Shown one piece after another: positions 36,321 through 45,400 of a stretch of DNA of 64,000 nucleotides; position 1 is the stretch's first letter; every line of letters starts with the position of its first letter. The notes under the pieces were generated by a model. That model was not told the DNA's origin and did not search any database. It worked only from the letters and a program-made list of their open reading frames with translations. This stretch comes from Physcousia sp015060555 (GTDB lineage Bacteria > Bacteroidota > Bacteroidia > Bacteroidales > Bacteroidaceae). Location: the NCBI GenBank assembly GCA_015060555.1, contig SUYG01000019.1:1-64000 (forward strand), read 5' to 3'. Made by a program: the position numbers and the translations under genes.

Positions 36321-36923
36321 TTAACCGCCATTGTTCTGTTCTTCAGCGGAATCATCCTCGTCATCCAGAGTCAGTTCTCCGTCCTCGGTGACGATTTTCC
36401 CAGCATAGAAAGGTGACGGCGCGATGTCAGTAGCTTCCACGTTGATGGTGGTGCTGGCCGTTCCCGTTGCGCCCTGTCCGTTGTCCTGCGTCACCGTTGT
36501 CTTCGTCTCATAGAAACGAGAGCCGACGATGCGCCACTTCCCGGACATGTCCTGAACGATGAACACGTTATCGGAGTTATTGAGGTAACAGGCGACGGCA
36601 GAAGCCTCGGGGCCTACTCCCGGATGAACGGCAGTCAGTTTGTTCAACTGTGTCTGCGAGGGTGTTTCCCCTTGCGGATCCGAGGTCAGCGTGGATTTCT
36701 CCGCGAGGATGTCAATATAATGCCAATAGGTATCAGCCTTCAGCGTGAAGTTACCCGACGTATTGGCAAAGGACAGGCTGCTGCTGGTATAGGCTGGCCA
36801 CTGCACGATATTCTGCTTGCTCGTGTAGTAGAGCCTGCGGCGGATGCCCGGCAATACAGGCATTCCCTGGCACCATCCAAGAGACTTCTGCAATGGAGTA
36901 AAGCAAGTATTTTGCGTAGGCAT
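36321..36923 (-). CDS. virion-type protein, copy A of a tandem pair
   Basis: A 200-residue protein, paralogue of the downstream gene. The two share the start NTCFTPLQKSLGWCQGMPV (with small changes) and the QGATGTASTTINVEATD segment; they differ around residues 40-60 and at the C-terminus, where this copy ends in an acidic tail (DEDDSAEEQNNGG). DNA identity is high in the middle, pointing to tandem duplication. It lies 55 bases after the major capsid gene. Confidence 0.6.
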   Translation of the reverse strand: MPTQNTCFTPLQKSLGWCQGMPVLPGIRRRLYYTSKQNIVQWPAYTSSSLSFANTSGNFTLKADTYWHYIDILAEKSTLTSDPQGETPSQTQLNKLTAVHPGVGPEASAVACYLNNSDNVFIVQDMSGKWRIVGSRFYETKTTVTQDNGQGATGTASTTINVEATDIAPSPFYAGKIVTEDGELTLDDEDDSAEEQNNGG

Positions 36924-36978
36924 AGCAGTAATGATTTAACAGTTCAACAATTGCATGGATTCAGTTGTCATTACCGAC

Positions 36979-38091
36979 TTAGCCGTTGCCCCCATTATTC
37001 TCACCGCCTTGGTTGTCACCTCCGGTGTTTTCACCGCCTTGGGTGTTGCCTTGTTCCTGGCTTCCACCTTGGTTCTGAGACTGGCCGCTGTTCTGGTCCT
37101 GTCCGTTGCCCTGTTCCTCTTCGGAAGAGCCGAACAGTTCGATAACCTTCAGGCGGCGACGGTCGATGCTCTCGAACTGCACGCCGAAGAACATGGTGGC
37201 GATGTAAGTAAGGACGAAGGGAGCGAACTCACGTACATCCACACTTTCCATATCACCCATCTGGTCAAAACCAACGAGCATATTGCTCTTGGGAGCGATG
37301 TGGATAAAGTTGGAGCCCAGCTTGTTCGTGAGCGGGATCATGTGCAGCTTGTTATTGCTGCCCTCGACGGTATTCTTCTCATAACCGAGGTTATAGGGAA
37401 GAGCCCCGTGCATGGACTGGTAGGATTCGTTGTACATGTCAACGAACTCCTGTGTGCAGTACATGTTCAGGTCCTGGGCGCGGAGAATCGGGTCAAGGCT
37501 GAACAGAATCTTCTTGGCGACGGTACAGGCGTTCAGCTCGGTAATCTCCTCAGTCAGTTTGAGGTAGTTACCCTTGTTGGCTGCGATGTTACCAGCGGTG
37601 ATTTCCGTGGAGGTAATCGTATCGAAGCCGTTGAACAGATCCATCGTAGTGTCGCCGTTCTCATTGCGTACAGCCGACCAGATAGCATTGTTAAGCGTTT
37701 CGGACAGACCACGGGAAATGAGGGCAAGCACTTCTCTTGCCTGAATCGTGTTCTTCTGTCCGTCACCCTTGGTAGAACCTGCCATCATGCCGAGCAAGGT
37801 ACTTACGGCACTGTTAGGCTCGAAATCCGTACATACGGAACCGAAGAACGTTTCCAAAGTGCGGAAATTCAGGTGAAGATCCGTGTTAGTGCGTCGGCTG
37901 GCCTTATACGGAGCGAACTGAGCCGTGCCGCTTATTTCGCCCACGGACTCCTTATAGCGGATGCCCGGGCGCTTAGTCATGTGCTGCAGAGTTTCCTCAC
38001 AGCCGATGATGGGGAGCATCAACAGTTCCTTGCGCCACTTGTGCGCTGCCTCCTGATACTCCTGCGGGGTAAAGTGAACTATTCCTGCCAT
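36979..38091 (-). CDS. major capsid protein
   Basis: A 370-residue protein placed directly after the protease-scaffold gene and before two virion-type genes, the usual place for a HK97-type major capsid protein. The N-terminal portion (about residues 1-60) precedes a compact alpha/beta core. The last 60 residues are a Gly/Gln/Asn-rich low-complexity tail that probably hangs off the capsid surface. Assignment rests on context and similarity to Bacteroidota prophage capsids, since the fold has little sequence signature. Confidence 0.7.
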   Translation of the reverse strand: MAGIVHFTPQEYQEAAHKWRKELLMLPIIGCEETLQHMTKRPGIRYKESVGEISGTAQFAPYKASRRTNTDLHLNFRTLETFFGSVCTDFEPNSAVSTLLGMMAGSTKGDGQKNTIQAREVLALISRGLSETLNNAIWSAVRNENGDTTMDLFNGFDTITSTEITAGNIAANKGNYLKLTEEITELNACTVAKKILFSLDPILRAQDLNMYCTQEFVDMYNESYQSMHGALPYNLGYEKNTVEGSNNKLHMIPLTNKLGSNFIHIAPKSNMLVGFDQMGDMESVDVREFAPFVLTYIATMFFGVQFESIDRRRLKVIELFGSSEEEQGNGQDQNSGQSQNQGGSQEQGNTQGGENTGGDNQGGENNGGNG

Positions 38092-38148
38092 GGTAGTAAA
38101 AAATTGTGTTTGTGTTGTTTGGAAGAATTGGATAAAAGAAAGATGGGT

Positions 38149-39273
38149 TTAGGAAACCAGATCATACAGCTCTTTGGCGCTGTTCACCCTGGCCAGGTAC
38201 TCACTTGCTCTGTTGGGCTGCTGGTTGTTCTCGCCGGAGTTGTTGTTGACCACAGAAGAAGTAGTATCAGCGGGAGTAGCTTTGAGTGCTCTCACCTCTG
38301 CTTCCAGCTCAGTGATGCGGTTGTTACGCTCTGTCAGCTGGTTCTCCTGGTCTGTGATACGTGTTTCCTGTGCGGTGATGTGGTCTTCGAGGCTCTGCAG
38401 CTGTGCCTCCGTAAGAGGCACGCTGCCCTCGGCGTTGGGAGTGAAGCCCTCCACTTGCAGTGTGGCTTCGATGTGAGGCATCTGTTTCATGGGAGTGATG
38501 GGTGTGTTTGGAGTTTGTGTTTGATTATCTTCTTGGTTGTGAATCGATGTGTCAGGATCCTGAGCTGCGGCTTCCGGGGTTTTGTTCCCGAATGTGAACA
38601 AACCCGCCAGAGCCGCCATGAACCTCGTGAAGAGCGGTTCCGATGGCTGCTCAGTCTTCCCCTCTGCATAAGGAATGGCCGGAATAGGAATGCAAGCCGT
38701 CGCCAATGCGGTGGCCAGCGCCTCGGTCATCATAGGCTTCACGTCCTCCTCATATTCCGTGATGTCATCGACGAAGCCCCATTCCTTGGCTTCCTTGGCT
38801 GTCAGCCAGCCGCCCGTCTTCATCAATGCCAGCAGATCCTCATGAGGCTTGCGGCATCGGGCGGCATACATGGCAGCTACATGAGAGTCCAGCTTTTCCA
38901 GATTTGCCTTCTGCTTGTCAAGACTGTCAATATACTCCTGCAGCTGGTCGGCGTTCATGCTTGCCCACTCGAACACCGCCACCGAACATTTGTGCACCAG
39001 ATAGAGCGCAGACGCATCCATGGAGATGCGCTGCGCTCCGAGCGAGGAGATGGTGGCGGCAGAGGCATTCATGCCGGAGAAATGGACGTGGACCTTCCCG
39101 TGACGGTGGAAGGCGGAGGATATAGAGAGTGCCGTGGCCAGCTGACCTCCTGTGGAGTCCACAAGAACGCTGACCTCGGCATCGGGATTTGCGGCCAGCG
39201 TGGCCAGCACGGACTCCGTATTGAAGTCCGCGCCGCCCACATAGCCTTTAAGATGAAGATGATATTGAGTCAT
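38149..39273 (-). CDS. ClpP-like head maturation protease with scaffold-like C-terminus
   Basis: A 374-residue protein. Residues 1-190 are a ClpP/SppA-like serine protease: GMNASAATISSLGA with catalytic Ser71, YLVHKC with His94. The C-terminal part (about 255-340) is a long coiled coil with regular heptads (LEDHITAQETRITDQENQL), as in protease-scaffold fusions of HK97-type phages that shape the procapsid and are then self-cleaved. It is the first gene of the head operon, under the 39299-39340 promoter. Confidence 0.85.
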   Translation of the reverse strand: MTQYHLHLKGYVGGADFNTESVLATLAANPDAEVSVLVDSTGGQLATALSISSAFHRHGKVHVHFSGMNASAATISSLGAQRISMDASALYLVHKCSVAVFEWASMNADQLQEYIDSLDKQKANLEKLDSHVAAMYAARCRKPHEDLLALMKTGGWLTAKEAKEWGFVDDITEYEEDVKPMMTEALATALATACIPIPAIPYAEGKTEQPSEPLFTRFMAALAGLFTFGNKTPEAAAQDPDTSIHNQEDNQTQTPNTPITPMKQMPHIEATLQVEGFTPNAEGSVPLTEAQLQSLEDHITAQETRITDQENQLTERNNRITELEAEVRALKATPADTTSSVVNNNSGENNQQPNRASEYLARVNSAKELYDLVS

Positions 39274-39298
39274 GTGGCAGATGTGTTTGTTTCTGCCA

Positions 39299-39340
39299 CA
39301 AAAGTACTATATTATATATATACGCGAAAAGACAATTTAG
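39299..39340 (-). promoter_or_regulatory. element-specific promoter, protease-capsid operon
   Basis: The 11-mer TTGTCTTTTCG (complement of 39325-39335) is exactly 18 bases upstream of -7 box TACTTTTG (complement of 39299-39306). The start codon of the protease gene is at 39273, giving a very short leader. Core and spacing match the promoters at 5095-5138 and 46456-46498. The 18-base gap here is nearly pure A+T. Confidence 0.8.
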
Positions 39341-39403
39341 CACACAATAATAAATGCCCGCTCTCACTTGCAAGAACGGGCATATCATTCAAATCATCTG
39401 AAA

Positions 39404-40756
39404 TCATAGGAAGGGTGTCATATATACAGGAAGGCTCAGCAAGTCCCCGTCTTTGCGTACATCTTTTGTGTGCAAGACATACCTGTGAAGAATACGCTCA
39501 GAGTATTTTTCCTGGAAATGGTCAATAGAAGCGTGTTTCGTTGACTGTGACGACTTCACTTCAATAGGACAGAGCTTAGCTTGCCGCGAAAGCAGGAAGT
39601 CAATCTCATAGTTATGCTTGCCGGATTCTGTCGGCCAAGTGTGATAGAACAGCTTACTATTTGCGGCAACAAGCATCTGTGCCACGATGTTCTCGTATAT
39701 GTATCCCAGATTTGTATTCAGTTTGTCAGACAACAGTTTTTGATAGATAATGTTTTCCGAGAAATCATTATCCCAGAATGCCAGTGTCACAAAGAGCCCG
39801 GTATCACCACAGAAAAGCTTAAACTGTTCCTGGCTTATATTTAGCGACAGTCCGGCGTGTGGGTCGTTGGCATGATAGGCAATGTTGGTTGTCATAGAAT
39901 CCTTCAGGATGGCAATCTCCTCTGTCAGCCTGTCAACCCGTCCTCCATCAACGACGCTTGACACTTTGTAGCGTGAAGCATTACTGCTCAGCTGTGCAGG
40001 TATGGCATGAAAGAGTAATGACGTAACGCCAGAGGGGTCTAATTTGTAGAAATCATCATCATAGAGGTTGATGATACTGCGTTTCCTCTGATCTACAATA
40101 CTCAGGTTCTGAGTGTCAAGATAGTCATTAACTGCCTGTGGCATACCTCCTACAAGCATATACAGCCTGAAGTCCCGCATCAGCTTCCTGTTTACGGCAT
40201 CTCCCAAGGGCTTGCGTTTGTCGAACATTGTTTTCAGTAGTGGGATGGTAGCTGTATCGCCCATGGCCCATCTGAATTCCTCGTAGTCCATGGGGTACAT
40301 GTCAAGACGTGTCTCTTCACTTGGAATGACGATACCCTGAATGTTCTTCTTTATGCTCAATAACGAGCCGGTTTCAATGTAGTCATACCTGCCGTCCTTT
40401 ACCAGATACTTGATAGCTTGCCGTGCCAGTGGCTGTTTCTGAATCTCATCCAACACTACAACAGATTTTCCAGGTACAAGAGTTACATTGTACGTAAGCT
40501 GTAGTTGGGTGAATAAGAAATCAAGATCAGACGTATCCTCGAAGAGTCGCATGACAGCTTTCGGGGCATTGGCAAAGTCTATAATGAGATAGCTCTCATA
40601 CTCATGTTTTGCGAATTGCTCCACGACAGTAGATTTACCCACTCGCCTTGCACCTCTTATGAGTAAGGCGGTGGTGCCATGCTGGTTCTTTTTCCATTCG
40701 AGCATACGCTCATAAATCTTCCTTTTGAAGATCCTTTCTTCAGTTTTTGCGGGCAT
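39404..40756 (-). CDS. AAA+ ATPase with DUF4143-type C-terminus
   Basis: A 450-residue protein from ATG 40756 (MPAKTEERIFKRK). The ORF could be extended to 40798, but a perfect promoter -7 box lies inside that extension. Walker A is ARRVGKST (RGARRVGKSTVVEQF), Walker B is VVVLDEIQKQ, and the C-terminus has the DUF4143/PD-(D/E)XK-like IDFLLSRQAKLCPIEVKSS. These ATPases are common, poorly understood Bacteroidota genes, sometimes linked to toxins or mobile DNA. It has its own promoter and repeats upstream, so it is probably an independent insertion (moron) in the phage operon. Confidence 0.85.
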   Translation of the reverse strand: MPAKTEERIFKRKIYERMLEWKKNQHGTTALLIRGARRVGKSTVVEQFAKHEYESYLIIDFANAPKAVMRLFEDTSDLDFLFTQLQLTYNVTLVPGKSVVVLDEIQKQPLARQAIKYLVKDGRYDYIETGSLLSIKKNIQGIVIPSEETRLDMYPMDYEEFRWAMGDTATIPLLKTMFDKRKPLGDAVNRKLMRDFRLYMLVGGMPQAVNDYLDTQNLSIVDQRKRSIINLYDDDFYKLDPSGVTSLLFHAIPAQLSSNASRYKVSSVVDGGRVDRLTEEIAILKDSMTTNIAYHANDPHAGLSLNISQEQFKLFCGDTGLFVTLAFWDNDFSENIIYQKLLSDKLNTNLGYIYENIVAQMLVAANSKLFYHTWPTESGKHNYEIDFLLSRQAKLCPIEVKSSQSTKHASIDHFQEKYSERILHRYVLHTKDVRKDGDLLSLPVYMTPFL

Positions 40757-40785
40757 ATCAGTTGCTGTTATTGATAATTGCGCTG

Positions 40786-40816
40786 CAAAGGTATTCATTT
40801 ATTTCTAAATATCAAA
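40786..40816 (-). promoter_or_regulatory. housekeeping promoter of the AAA+ ATPase gene
   Basis: On the minus strand, TTTG (complement of 40813-40816) is followed after 19 bases by TACCTTTG (complement of 40786-40793), an exact match to the Bacteroidota consensus. It lies inside the longest ORF form of the ATPase gene and therefore places the real start at 40756. The 33-bp-period repeats lie just upstream. Confidence 0.85.
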
Positions 40817-40831
40817 GATTTAGCATCAATT

Positions 40832-40914
40832 TTGTCAAAAATCTCACTTGTTTTATGGCCGAATATGTCAAAAATCTCACTTCTTTAACCATTCTATATG
40901 TCAAAAATCTCATT
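40832..40914. repeat. three 13-bp direct repeats with a 33-bp period
   Basis: GTCAAAAATCTCA occurs at 40834-40846, 40867-40879 and 40900-40912, each 33 bases from the next; the similarity extends a few bases on both sides (ATAT before, CTT after in the first two). The intervening 20-base pieces differ. The set sits just upstream of the ATPase promoter. The regular period suggests an operator array or iterons; three copies are too few, and repeats too short, for a CRISPR array. Confidence 0.8.
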
Positions 40915-40919
40915 AAATA

Positions 40920-41345
40920 TCACATTTCGACAGGAACCAGTGTCTTTCGTCCTATGAGCGTCACTTCATAGGTATATCCGGCCTTTTCCTCACTTGGAGT
41001 TCCAAGGCTTCCTGTACGCTTGATGGTTGGATAAGGAGCCTCCAAGTGGCCGATAAGGTAGCTATGCCCGTTCACATCCTGAACCACAAAGGCCAGATGG
41101 TGACGGACAGGCAGCTCACCAGTTGAAATGAAGGTGAGGGTAGTACGCTCGCTCTGTGTGTGGCTGTCATACTCCGATTCCGTGATACATGTCGGATTGC
41201 CTGAGAAGCAAACCGATGTCATGCTTTCATAGATGGCCACTGGAATACCAGCGAGACTTTTCATTTCGATGTTCTTTGGCAATGCCGAACATTCGAGGTA
41301 GCTGATGGCAATGATGCCAGGAAGTGATTGTTTCGTTTGGCTCAT
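40920..41345 (-). CDS. phage-associated protein of unknown function
   Basis: A 141-residue soluble protein without signal peptide, beta-rich by sequence pattern. No recognised family. The degenerate element-specific 11-mer (TTGTCCTTTCG, complement of 41387-41397) lies upstream, which supports membership in the phage regulon. It lies between the 168-residue gene and the ATPase insertion. It may be an early structural or assembly protein, but this is a guess. Confidence 0.6.
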   Translation of the reverse strand: MSQTKQSLPGIIAISYLECSALPKNIEMKSLAGIPVAIYESMTSVCFSGNPTCITESEYDSHTQSERTTLTFISTGELPVRHHLAFVVQDVNGHSYLIGHLEAPYPTIKRTGSLGTPSEEKAGYTYEVTLIGRKTLVPVEM

Positions 41346-41386
41346 AAAATATATAGTTTAAATGATGTATTTTGTGCTCGAAAAAG

Positions 41387-41403
41387 CGAAAGGACAAATT
41401 AAG
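41387..41403 (-). promoter_or_regulatory. degenerate copy of the element-specific promoter core
   Basis: Complement reads TTGTCCTTTCG, one base different from the core at the three stronger sites, 42 bases before the ATG of the 141-residue gene. At the expected 18-base distance the -7 region (complement of 41361-41368) is poor, so activity is uncertain. Confidence 0.45.
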
Positions 41404-41453
41404 AAAAGTGCGTATGTCTTTTTTAATGTTTATTGAGAGAAATCAGGGCTGTT

Positions 41454-41960
41454 TTACATTTTTTTACTTTTGGATGTTCCCTTATGTGCTTTATTGGCTT
41501 TTACATTGATGTCTGTCGGCTTTTCAAACAGATGTCCTTTTCTAATCCTTATTTTCATCAGTGTTTCCAGATTCGTTGTGTCATCTTCAATTCCATTACG
41601 TGCCATGAACTCAATGATTCTTGATTTATAGGTAGGCAAGTCTGGGTTTGGAGTAGCCAGGAACTCGAAAAACTCTCTCAGGAACTTGTGTGTTAGCATC
41701 TGCCGGAGTTTTACGAGGTGGTAATATGGAATATAACACCAGGTACTTGGGTAAAAGCCTTCTCTTCTTGGAACCAAGATAGCTATACATGATTCGTCAT
41801 GTACAGGTTTCCAATGTTTAGGCTTCCGTTGTAGATGATCCTGAAGAAAGTCTGTTTCTTTAGACCATTTAGGAAAGGTTATAGGCTCTTCGCCATACTT
41901 GTGGAGAATCCATTGCCGAAGGTATTTCTCCATTCTAATGTACAATACATGCTTTGCCAT
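41454..41960 (-). CDS. conserved mobile-element protein of unknown function
   Basis: A 168-residue, basic protein beginning MAKHVLYIRMEKYLRQWILHKYG, with an aromatic middle segment (YPSTWCYIPYYHLVKL) and an IEFMARNGIEDDTTNLETLMKI segment, ending in Lys-rich residues. The layout resembles a small protein often seen in Bacteroidota prophages and mobile elements; I cannot name a Pfam family. The TTNLETLMK stretch could be part of an HTH. It lies between the candidate origin and the 141-residue gene, so it may act in replication or regulation. Confidence 0.6.
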   Translation of the reverse strand: MAKHVLYIRMEKYLRQWILHKYGEEPITFPKWSKETDFLQDHLQRKPKHWKPVHDESCIAILVPRREGFYPSTWCYIPYYHLVKLRQMLTHKFLREFFEFLATPNPDLPTYKSRIIEFMARNGIEDDTTNLETLMKIRIRKGHLFEKPTDINVKANKAHKGTSKSKKM

Positions 41961-42139
41961 TTTTAATACGAAAAGTTATAGGGGTTCAACAAAATGCCTT
42001 CTATGCACTCCTCGTATATAAGGCCAACATGCACAACTACATTGACCGCATTGATTTTATCACTGTTTGCCCATTTCTTATTGATTATTTTTAGCTTAAA
42101 AGTAAAAAGTCCATACCATTTTGAAAGGAACAACTTACT

Positions 42140-42430
42140 GCTATATGTTTGTCCGATTGTCCTAATAATAATATATAAATGCTCGCACGCGCGAGACACA
42201 TTCTGACGCGCCACATCGGCTACATTGCTACAGAAAATGCAACATGCTGATAATGAGACTATATATAGAATTTTATATAGAATCATATATATAGAATCAT
42301 GTAGAATATGTAGGCCAATCACCTTTTTTGTAGGCAATTTGTAGGCGCTTGTAGGCAATTTGTAGGCAAATTCCGCAAGGCTAAGGTGTTGGCACTGAGT
42401 ATGTAGCATTTGTAGCACTTGTAGCAAGGA
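42140..42430. other. candidate replication origin: iterons plus AT-rich region
   Basis: Just downstream of the primase-helicase stop (42441). It combines an AT-rich stretch at 42257-42306 with repeated TATATAGAAT units and an iteron cluster at 42308-42426, plus two inverted CTACA-type motifs and a GC-rich small hairpin near 42180-42196. Arrangement of iterons, AT-rich DNA and an adjacent primase-helicase is what satellite islands and many plasmids use as an origin. An ORF of 154 residues covers it but is rejected as low-complexity. Confidence 0.6.
42308..42426. repeat. iteron cluster TTGTAGGCAA / TTGTAGCA
   Basis: TTGTAGGCAA-type units start at 42328, 42339, 42349 and 42360, that is every 10-11 bases (one helical turn), with a relative ATGTAGGCCA at 42308. 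A second set, ATGTAGCA/TTGTAGCA, starts at 42401, 42410 and 42419, every nine bases. Eight units in about 120 bp, all in the same orientation, point to cooperative binding of an initiator along one face of the helix. Confidence 0.8.
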
Positions 42431-42440
42431 AAATCGGGGT

Positions 42441-45400
42441 CTATTCCATTCTATCGAACAAATCAGGGGTTGTTTCCTGCTCGATCTGGGATGTATCCAG
42501 CAGATTGATTTGGTAATTCTTCACTAACTCGTCATAGTCGAAGCAGTAGGCACGCTGCACCTCTTCGACGTGTCTGCTCTTATCTCCTGGGAACTTCGGC
42601 GTACTCATCTTGGGTATGCCGCCCTTCAGGAAGCACTTGAAGCGTACAGACTTCTTCTCACCGAGATATTCCTTCGACTTTTCGAGGTAATACTTCAGCG
42701 AGGCTTCTGGGATGCCCACCTCGTCCGTCATCTTATTGGAGCGTTTGTACAGCTTGAAGATACGCGACTTCTGGAGGAACAACACCCTCTTTGATGCTGG
42801 CCAGTCCGCATTCGTCACGATGTCCGTTGTCAGCGAGGTAACCGTCTTGATGCAGAAGTCACCTTCATTGATTATCTCGCCCTCAGAAAGCAGGTACTTG
42901 ACAGTACGCCAGAACCCGGCCAGCTCATTGTTGGACTTACATTCTGCGTTCTGCCGCTTGATGCCATCGATGATGACAGGCTTCATGGACTCATAATGAA
43001 TATCGATGGCCAGGCTTGATTCCAGCGTCCTCTGCACGGCCAGCAGAATCGTCCAATTGTTCCTGATTCGATCCTCGATTCGTTCACCTTCCAGTGCAGC
43101 GTCCATCTCCGACTGTGTCATCCTATAGAAGTCCTTGAACTCCACTTCCATCTTCTTGCGATGGCGAAGCAGCTGCAGTGTCAGGTGCGAGACACCCAAT
43201 GAACGCATCTCCTTCAGGCGGTTGTATTCCGCCTGCTGTTCCTTCGTAAACTCCGATGTGTCGAAGGTCAGATACACGAAACGCGAGAACAGTGCGATGT
43301 CAGCCGTGGCCATCTCCTGGCCGGAGAGGATGATGCCCGCATCGACGCTGGTTGTCTCTTTCTTCTTGTCAAGATCCATGTTCATCCTGGTTCGTCCTGT
43401 GCCGTCCCACAGGCCCTTCAGGAACTCACGCTTGTAGAGATCGATGTCATTCTTGAACTCATCGATATGCACCAGGGCATTGCTGACAGCCGCCACCGTG
43501 TCATTCAATGCCGGAAGCGTAGCGTTCTGTATATTCGGCGGCACATTCCCGATGATGAAGAAGCTCATCAGCGTATGTCCCAGCTCAGACTTACCCGAAC
43601 CTTTCGGGCCGAAGAGATTGAGGATAGGGAAGGAGCGCGTTTCAGCCGTCACGATGTCCCGGAAGAGCGTAGCCATCAGGAAACAGAACCCTATGCGTCC
43701 GTTATCCCCGAACACGCGGAATATCTGCCCTGTGAAGTCAACCAGCGGCAGTGTGGAATATCCCATGTGTACAAACGTCTTCTCAAACTTATAGAGTTTG
43801 TTGTCCTTCTTATACTGCTGGGAGAAAGCGGGAAGGTAATAGTTGCCGATTTCCCCAAGCCTGACGATGCCCATGTCATCCACCTTCTGGAACTCCACGC
43901 CGTCCCATACACCGTTTCCGAAGGCGAAGAAGCCTTCCCGCTGCCAGCCCAGCTGCTTGACTTCCTCTGCCGTTTCCGTCACCTCGTAGAGGAAACGCTT
44001 CAGCTTCGTAAACTCGCGGTCGGTTGCCATCCAGAGGAAGTTACCCAGGCCTTCTATCTTCTGCTTGAATTTCGACAGTCCCACAAGCTCCTCCTGACGC
44101 AGTTCCACCAGTTTCTTCAGCCCGAACTCATTCTTGATATAGTAGAGACGTTTGGGCATGATGTTGTCTATGATGTGGAACAGCGGTTGCATGGTGAAGT
44201 TCGACCATTCCCATTCATCACCGTCCTTGGTCGTGGAACAGTACTTACCTTTCTTGATATAGAAGCCGTACTGCTGCAGCTGCTCCAGATTGATTTCCCG
44301 TTCCTTCTTCGGCAGTCCGGCTTTTTCGTTTGCGATGCGCTTCTGGTCGTTTACAGCTCCACGCCAAAGCGCTTCCTTCTTTCCGCTCTTCTCAGCCAGC
44401 TCATCAATGAGCATGGCCTGTTCCGTATCTGACGGCACCATGGCCACCAGTCCTGCCAGTTCTGCCACGACAGTAGCCTTGGCCTCCGTCGTCTTTGCTC
44501 TTTCAAAACGCAGATCTGCCAGCCACAGGATGAAGTCACGTTCTTCAAGGCCGTTGAAGTGCTTCATGTCTCGGCAGTATTCGTCAGGATCCTGTTTCTC
44601 TCCGCTCTCTCCGAGCGGGATAGGCTTCACGGACACTGCGAATCCGGCTTTCATGGCCTCTGTGCCGTTCTTGATGACCGCCTTTGTCCCTGCTCCGAAC
44701 TCATCCCCGGCTTTCACTGGGTCGGCATCAGGAAGGAAGCAAATCTTATGTGCTATGCGCTTCAGCTGCTGGAACTGCGCATCTGTCCATGCCGTTCCCA
44801 GAGGGGCTACCGTATTGACCACTCCAATCTGCTGAAGCCTCATGCAGTCCGGCGCTCCCTCGACAGCGTACACCTTCTGTTCCTTGGCCGCTATGCGCCT
44901 GGCAGAATGGAAGCCGAAGAGGACATCCCCTTTATGATAGATAGGCGTGTCAGCACCATTGAGGTATTTGGACTTCGATGTGCCAGTCAAATCCCTGCCC
45001 GTGTAGTTGATGACACGCCCCATGCGGTCCTTTATCGGGATCATGATACGGGAGCGGAAGAAGTCATACCATTTACCCTGTTCGTCCAGCCCCACGAGAC
45101 TGAGCGCTTTCAGACGATCCAGGCTCTCGCCGTTCTTCTGCGCCCAGTCCACAAGGACGTTTCCCTTCGGCGCATAGCCGATACCTTCCTCCTCGCAGTA
45201 TTCCGCTCCCCATCGGCCATGAGCGTATTCCTGGGCTTCCTCATCCTCCCGGAACATCGCCTTATATAGTGCATCCACACGCGCCATCAGGCTCAGGTAT
45301 GCCTCTCGTTCAAGGCGGGCATTCTTCTCGTCTTCTGTTTCCTCCTTATCCTCAATCTTGATATTCAGTTTGTCGGCCAGCACCTTCACGGCTGCAGGAA

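Noticed and set aside
36955..39528. 857-residue plus-strand ORF opposite the capsid and protease genes
   Set aside because: It is antisense to two well-supported phage genes, is full of Val/Leu/Arg runs typical of reverse-strand shadows, and has no domain.
40832..40914. Possible miniature CRISPR array
   Set aside because: Only three 13-base repeats, no cas gene, and a position at a promoter; an operator array is more likely.
41963..42427. 154-residue minus-strand ORF over the iterons and AT-rich region
   Set aside because: Its sequence is the translation of tandem repeats and AT-rich DNA; a replication origin is a better explanation.
43467..44432. 321-residue plus-strand ORF opposite the primase-helicase
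   Set aside because: Lies within the helicase domain coding region on the other strand; composition is that of a shadow frame.
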